Source of the DNA: Solirubrobacteraceae bacterium
GTDB lineage: Bacteria; Actinomycetota; Thermoleophilia; Solirubrobacterales; Solirubrobacteraceae
Length of the DNA: 8,929 bases
Direction of reading: 5' to 3'
NCBI GenBank assembly: GCA_030038955.1
Contig: JASHQV010000487.1
Coordinates: 1-8,929 of the forward strand
A program made the position numbers and the translations under genes. Positions 6,799-8,929 of the stretch are shown here, one piece after another. Position 1 is the stretch's first letter, and each line of letters starts with the position of its first letter. The notes under the pieces are model-generated. The model saw nothing but the letters and a program-made list of their open reading frames with translations. It did no database searches and was not told the origin of the DNA.

Positions 6799-6845
6799 GT
6801 CAGGCCGGTCTCGGTCGTCTCGTCGGACGCTCGGGTCAGGCCGGT
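6796..6845 (+). repeat. 14-bp direct repeat next to the hairpin
   Basis: CGGGTCAGGCCGGT occurs at 6796-6809 and again at 6832-6845, with start points 36 bases apart. The first copy overlaps the right foot of the hairpin and the second ends six bases before the ctaG stop. It may be a small duplication in the spacer between the convergent genes; no function is evident. Confidence 0.6.
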
Positions 6846-6850
6846 AGAGG

Positions 6851-7690
6851 CTAACCGCGCTCAGGCCCCGCGCCGGTCAGCGCGACGTCCTCGTAGCGCT
6901 CGGCCCGCTGCGCTTCGCGCTCGCTCTCGACGAGCATCCGCACGAACAGCCAGACGAGCGCGATCCCCATCACGATCGACTGCTCGAGCGCCATCACGAG
7001 GCCGGCCATGTTCTGGTCCTCGACGTGGGTCAGCCCCCAGTAGTCGGGCTGGTGGATGTAGAAGCCGTAGATCGCCCGCGGCGAGAACGCCAGCAGCACC
7101 CCGAGCACGCCGACGCCGAGCTTGGTCACGACCATGTACATCACCGGCCCCATCCCGCCGAGGCGCATGCGCGTGCGGATCGGCGACAGCAGATGCCACC
7201 AGTAGAGGGTGCCGGCGGCGCTGAAGCAGATGTGCTCTAGCACGTGCCAGCTGTTCGGGTTGCGCAGCGCCAGGTCGTACATCGCCGGGATGTGCCACAG
7301 CCACATGATCCCGACGTAGAAGCACACCGCGAACGCGGGGTGCCCGAAGATCCCGGCCCGCTGCTCGAGCCGCGTGAGGCGCCGCGTGACGGGCCGCAGG
7401 AGACCCTTCGTGAGGCTCAGGATCAGGAGGATCGGCATGATGTCCAGCAACAAGATGTGCTGCACCATGTGGATCACCATGAGGTCGTCGGCGATCGAGT
7501 CGATCGGCGAGACCAGCGCGATCAGCACGGCCGCCATCGCGGCGGCGAACACCAGCAGTCGCCCGTAGCCCGGGGGGTGCGGCATCTCCGGCCGTCGCGC
7601 CCGGCGCCAGGCCCATCCGTAGGCGACCGACAGGACCGCGATGCCGGCGATCACGCTCGGGTCGAACGTCCACTGGATCGTCGGGGACAT
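6851..7690 (-). CDS. ctaG: CtaG-like cytochrome c oxidase (caa3-type) assembly membrane protein
   Basis: A multi-pass membrane protein of the CtaG_caa3 family, needed in Bacillus for forming active caa3 oxidase and linked to copper centre assembly. It has 279 residues from the ATG at 7690, which gives the family-typical N-terminus MSPTIQWTFDPSVIAG. About seven hydrophobic segments are visible, near residues 12-28, 43-61, 72-92, 117-134, 150-170, 182-204 and 228-253. Conserved-looking motifs are SPIDSIADDLMVIHMVQHILL (61-81, with H74 and H78), WHIPAMYDLAL (132-142), HVLEHICF (149-156), YWWHLLSP (163-170) and the loop DQNMAGLVMALEQ (225-237). The histidines are candidate metal ligands. The C-terminus is a charged cytoplasmic-type tail. 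An in-frame ATG at 7723 would add 11 residues, but neither start has a good Shine-Dalgarno. No oxidase subunit genes lie in this window. The gene is divergent from hpf and convergent with the secreted-protein gene. Confidence 0.9.
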   Translation of the reverse strand: MSPTIQWTFDPSVIAGIAVLSVAYGWAWRRARRPEMPHPPGYGRLLVFAAAMAAVLIALVSPIDSIADDLMVIHMVQHILLLDIMPILLILSLTKGLLRPVTRRLTRLEQRAGIFGHPAFAVCFYVGIMWLWHIPAMYDLALRNPNSWHVLEHICFSAAGTLYWWHLLSPIRTRMRLGGMGPVMYMVVTKLGVGVLGVLLAFSPRAIYGFYIHQPDYWGLTHVEDQNMAGLVMALEQSIVMGIALVWLFVRMLVESEREAQRAERYEDVALTGAGPERG

Positions 7691-7697
7691 ACGTCCA

Positions 7698-7712
7698 TTG
7701 TCCCATCGACAA
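7698..7712 (+). repeat. Short inverted repeat in the ctaG-hpf divergent region
   Basis: TTGTC-CCATC-GACAA is a perfect 5-bp inverted repeat with a 5-base centre. It overlaps the proposed -35 of hpf and lies just upstream of the ctaG start. It could be an operator for either gene, but at this length chance is a real possibility. Confidence 0.3.
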
Positions 7713-7734
7713 ACGCCGGGCATGTGCGTACGCT
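7706..7734 (+). promoter_or_regulatory. Probable promoter of hpf
   Basis: TCGACA (7706-7711, one base from TTGACA) and TACGCT (7729-7734, fitting TANNNT) are separated by exactly 17 bases, as expected for a housekeeping sigma-70 type factor. The start would fall near 7741, leaving a leader of about 35 bases with the hpf ribosome site. The same TACGCT hexamer occurs before secA. Confidence 0.55.
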
Positions 7735-7763
7735 GAGCGGGAACACGTCTACCCCGCCGAGCT

Positions 7764-7770
7764 AGGGAGG
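7764..7770 (+). promoter_or_regulatory. Shine-Dalgarno deciding the hpf start
   Basis: AGGGAGG ends 6 bases before the ATG at 7777 but only 3 bases before the adjacent in-frame GTG at 7774. The spacing favours the ATG. Confidence 0.75.
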
Positions 7771-7776
7771 TCCGTG

Positions 7777-8151
7777 ATGCGGATCGAGGTCAAGGGTCGA
7801 AATGTTCCGGTCTCCGAGCGGCTGAAGCAGCACGTGACGCGCCGCTTCCGAGTCGTCGACCGGCAGGTGTCGGAGCTGGCGGAGCTCGAGGTCGAGGTCT
7901 TCCAGGAGCGCAACCCGGCCAACCCGGACAGCCAGGTGGCCGAGGCGACCCTGCATCTGAAGGGAGTGACGTTGCGCGCCCGCAGCTCCAGCAGCGACCT
8001 GCTGCACTCGGTGACGGAGGTCAGCGACGAGCTTGCCGTGCAGGTCAAGCGCCACCGGGAGCGGCGGCGCAAGCGGCGCGAGACGCGGGGAGCGACGGTC
8101 GCGGCGGCCCAGGCGGAGCTGCCGCCGGGCGGGCTGACGGCGGCGCAGTAG
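7777..8151 (+). CDS. hpf: Ribosome hibernation promoting factor, short form (HPF/RaiA family)
   Basis: A 124-residue protein that should bind the decoding region of the 30S subunit and silence ribosomes during stress or starvation. The N-terminus MRIEVKGRNVPVSERLKQHV, the middle strand VAEATLHLKGVTLRARSSSS and the helix DLLHSVTEVSDELAVQVKRH match the S30AE/HPF fold in order (residues 1-93). A very basic run follows, RERRRKRRETRG (94-105), then a low-complexity Ala/Gly/Pro end. Most actinobacterial HPFs that I know are long forms of around 200 residues or more, with a C-terminal dimerisation domain. Here the TAG at 8149-8151 ends the protein without one, so it would be a short form. ATG 7777 is chosen from the Shine-Dalgarno spacing. 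Having hpf just before secA is a common arrangement in Gram-positive bacteria. Confidence 0.92.
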   Translation: MRIEVKGRNVPVSERLKQHVTRRFRVVDRQVSELAELEVEVFQERNPANPDSQVAEATLHLKGVTLRARSSSSDLLHSVTEVSDELAVQVKRHRERRRKRRETRGATVAAAQAELPPGGLTAAQ

Positions 8152-8201
8152 CTCGGCCCGCCGCCGGCCCGGGCTCCCAGGGACCGCCTTCAGTGGGGGT
8201 G

Positions 8202-8217
8202 CGCGGAGGTCTCCGCG
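8202..8217 (+). repeat. Palindrome in the secA upstream region
   Basis: CGCGGAG-GT-CTCCGCG has 7-bp arms around a 2-base centre. Its right arm covers the place where the -35 box would lie for the proposed secA -10 (8235-8240). It could be an operator, part of an hpf transcript end, or chance in GC-rich DNA. Confidence 0.4.
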
Positions 8218-8234
8218 GCCCCGCTGGCGGGCGC

Positions 8235-8240
8235 TACGCT
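8235..8240 (+). promoter_or_regulatory. -10 box for a probable leaderless secA transcript
   Basis: TACGCT fits TANNNT and ends 6 bases before the secA ATG, so transcription would begin at or next to the A of the ATG. No Shine-Dalgarno is visible before this ATG. This is the usual layout of actinobacterial leaderless genes. I see no good -35 hexamer at 17-18 bases. Confidence 0.55.
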
Positions 8241-8246
8241 TGAGCA

Positions 8247-8929
8247 ATGTCGCTGATCGACCGTGCGCTTCGCATGGGCGAGGCCAAGAAGTTCAAGCTG
8301 TACGAGGAGCGCGTCAGCCGCATCAACGCGTTCGAGGAGGAGATGGAGGCCTCGACCGACGAGGATCTCCGCGAGACCGCCGATCTCCTGCGCGAGCGCG
8401 CGCGCGGCGGCGAGCCCCTCGATGACCTGCTGTACGAGTGCTTTGCGCTGGTTCGCGAGGCAGCTCGGCGCACGACCGGGCTGCGCCACTTCGACGTGCA
8501 GCTGATCGGCGGGATGGTGATGCACGACGGCGCGATCGCCGAGATGAAGACCGGCGAGGGCAAGACGCTGGTGGCGACGCTGCCGATCGTGCTGAACTCG
8601 CTCGGCGGGCGCGGCGTGCACCTGATCACGGTCAACGACTACCTGGCGCGACGCGACGCGATGTGGATGAAGCCGATCTACGACCTGCTCGGCGTCAGCG
8701 TCGGCGTGCTCCAGAACATGCAGCCCTACGAGGAGAAGCAGGCCGCGTACGCAGCCGACGTGACGTACGGCACCAACTCCGAGTTCGGATTCGACTACCT
8801 GCGGGACAACATGGCCACCTCGCTCGAGGAGAAGGTCCAGCACGGCGGCCGTCCGAAGCCCGAGGACGGCGGCTCGCCATACCACACGTTTGCGATCGTC
8901 GACGAGGTCGACAACATCCTGATCGACGA
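8247..8929 (+). CDS. secA: Preprotein translocase ATPase SecA, N-terminal part (runs off the window)
   Basis: The motor that pushes unfolded preproteins through SecYEG at the cytoplasmic membrane; about 227 residues are visible. It starts MSLIDRALRMGEAKKFK, followed by the helical N-terminal region and the first nucleotide-binding fold. Visible motifs are FDVQLIGGMVMHDGAIAEM, Walker A MKTGEGKT (100-107), HLITVNDYLARRDAMWM, TYGTNSEFGFDYLRDNMA, and DEVDNILIDE (219-228, the last codon cut), which is the Walker B/DEAD-like motif. Against the usual spacing there are about 12 extra residues between EEKVQ and AIVDEVD (GGRPKPEDGGSPYHTF region), probably a surface loop. The start is supported by the family N-terminus and a -10 box 6 bases upstream. 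It is the gene next to hpf, and it would also export the neighbouring secreted protein. Identification is secure. Confidence 0.97.
   Translation, partial: MSLIDRALRMGEAKKFKLYEERVSRINAFEEEMEASTDEDLRETADLLRERARGGEPLDDLLYECFALVREAARRTTGLRHFDVQLIGGMVMHDGAIAEMKTGEGKTLVATLPIVLNSLGGRGVHLITVNDYLARRDAMWMKPIYDLLGVSVGVLQNMQPYEEKQAAYAADVTYGTNSEFGFDYLRDNMATSLEEKVQHGGRPKPEDGGSPYHTFAIVDEVDNILID

Noticed and set aside
7691..7723. In-frame upstream ATG of ctaG at 7723
   Set aside because: It would add MPGVCRWDNGR, which is not like known CtaG starts, and has no Shine-Dalgarno. ATG 7690 gives the family-typical N-terminus.
7244..7765. 173-codon + strand frame opposite ctaG
   Set aside because: His/Arg/Asp-rich antisense shadow of the ctaG membrane protein, running into the hpf leader.
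8190..8885. 231-codon open frame on the - strand opposite secA
   Set aside because: Antisense to unmistakable SecA motifs, with His/Arg/Gln-rich shadow composition.

Overview
The window looks like chromosomal DNA from a high-GC actinobacterium. Coding third positions are nearly all G or C, the genes are tightly packed, GTG and TTG starts are common, and hpf lies directly before secA. The style of the MCE proteins and of the secreted cysteine-rich protein suggests class Thermoleophilia (Solirubrobacterales-like). That placement rests on remembered resemblance, not on a search.

Bases 1-5758 (+ strand) are the downstream part of an MCE (mammalian cell entry / MlaD-like) lipid-transport operon. 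Four consecutive paralogues of 449-497 residues each have one N-terminal membrane anchor, one MCE domain at about residues 40-120 and a long helical extracytoplasmic tail. Three of the four visible or implied junctions are 4-base GTGA/ATGA stop-start overlaps. The window begins inside one of them, so the first gene lacks only the first base of its start codon. The other junction, between MCE genes 2 and 3, has a 40-base spacer with its own Shine-Dalgarno and a possible 15-codon mini-ORF. The permease (YrbE/MlaE) and any earlier MCE genes must lie upstream, outside the window. Such proteins normally assemble into a hexameric tube that carries lipid between the membrane permease and the outer envelope.

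Bases 5759-5968 are an intergenic stretch with a large imperfect inverted repeat. It is followed by a monocistronic gene (5969-6751, TTG start, perfect AAGGAGG) for a secreted protein with six cysteines and no assigned function. A strong 14-bp hairpin at 6766-6798 separates it from the convergent ctaG.

Bases 6851-7690 (- strand) encode a CtaG-like cytochrome c oxidase (caa3) assembly membrane protein. A short divergent intergenic region (7691-7776) carries a good promoter for hpf, a short-form ribosome hibernation factor (7777-8151). After 95 bases comes the start of secA (8247 to the window end), the preprotein translocase ATPase, probably read from a leaderless transcript.

I see no CRISPR array, tRNA, rRNA, transposase, phage gene or obvious new defence or biosynthetic system. 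The points most worth a second look are the paired tail cysteines in all four MCE proteins, the mini-ORF bridge, the inverted repeat after the MCE operon, the matching TACGCT promoter elements of hpf and secA, and a local insertion in SecA.
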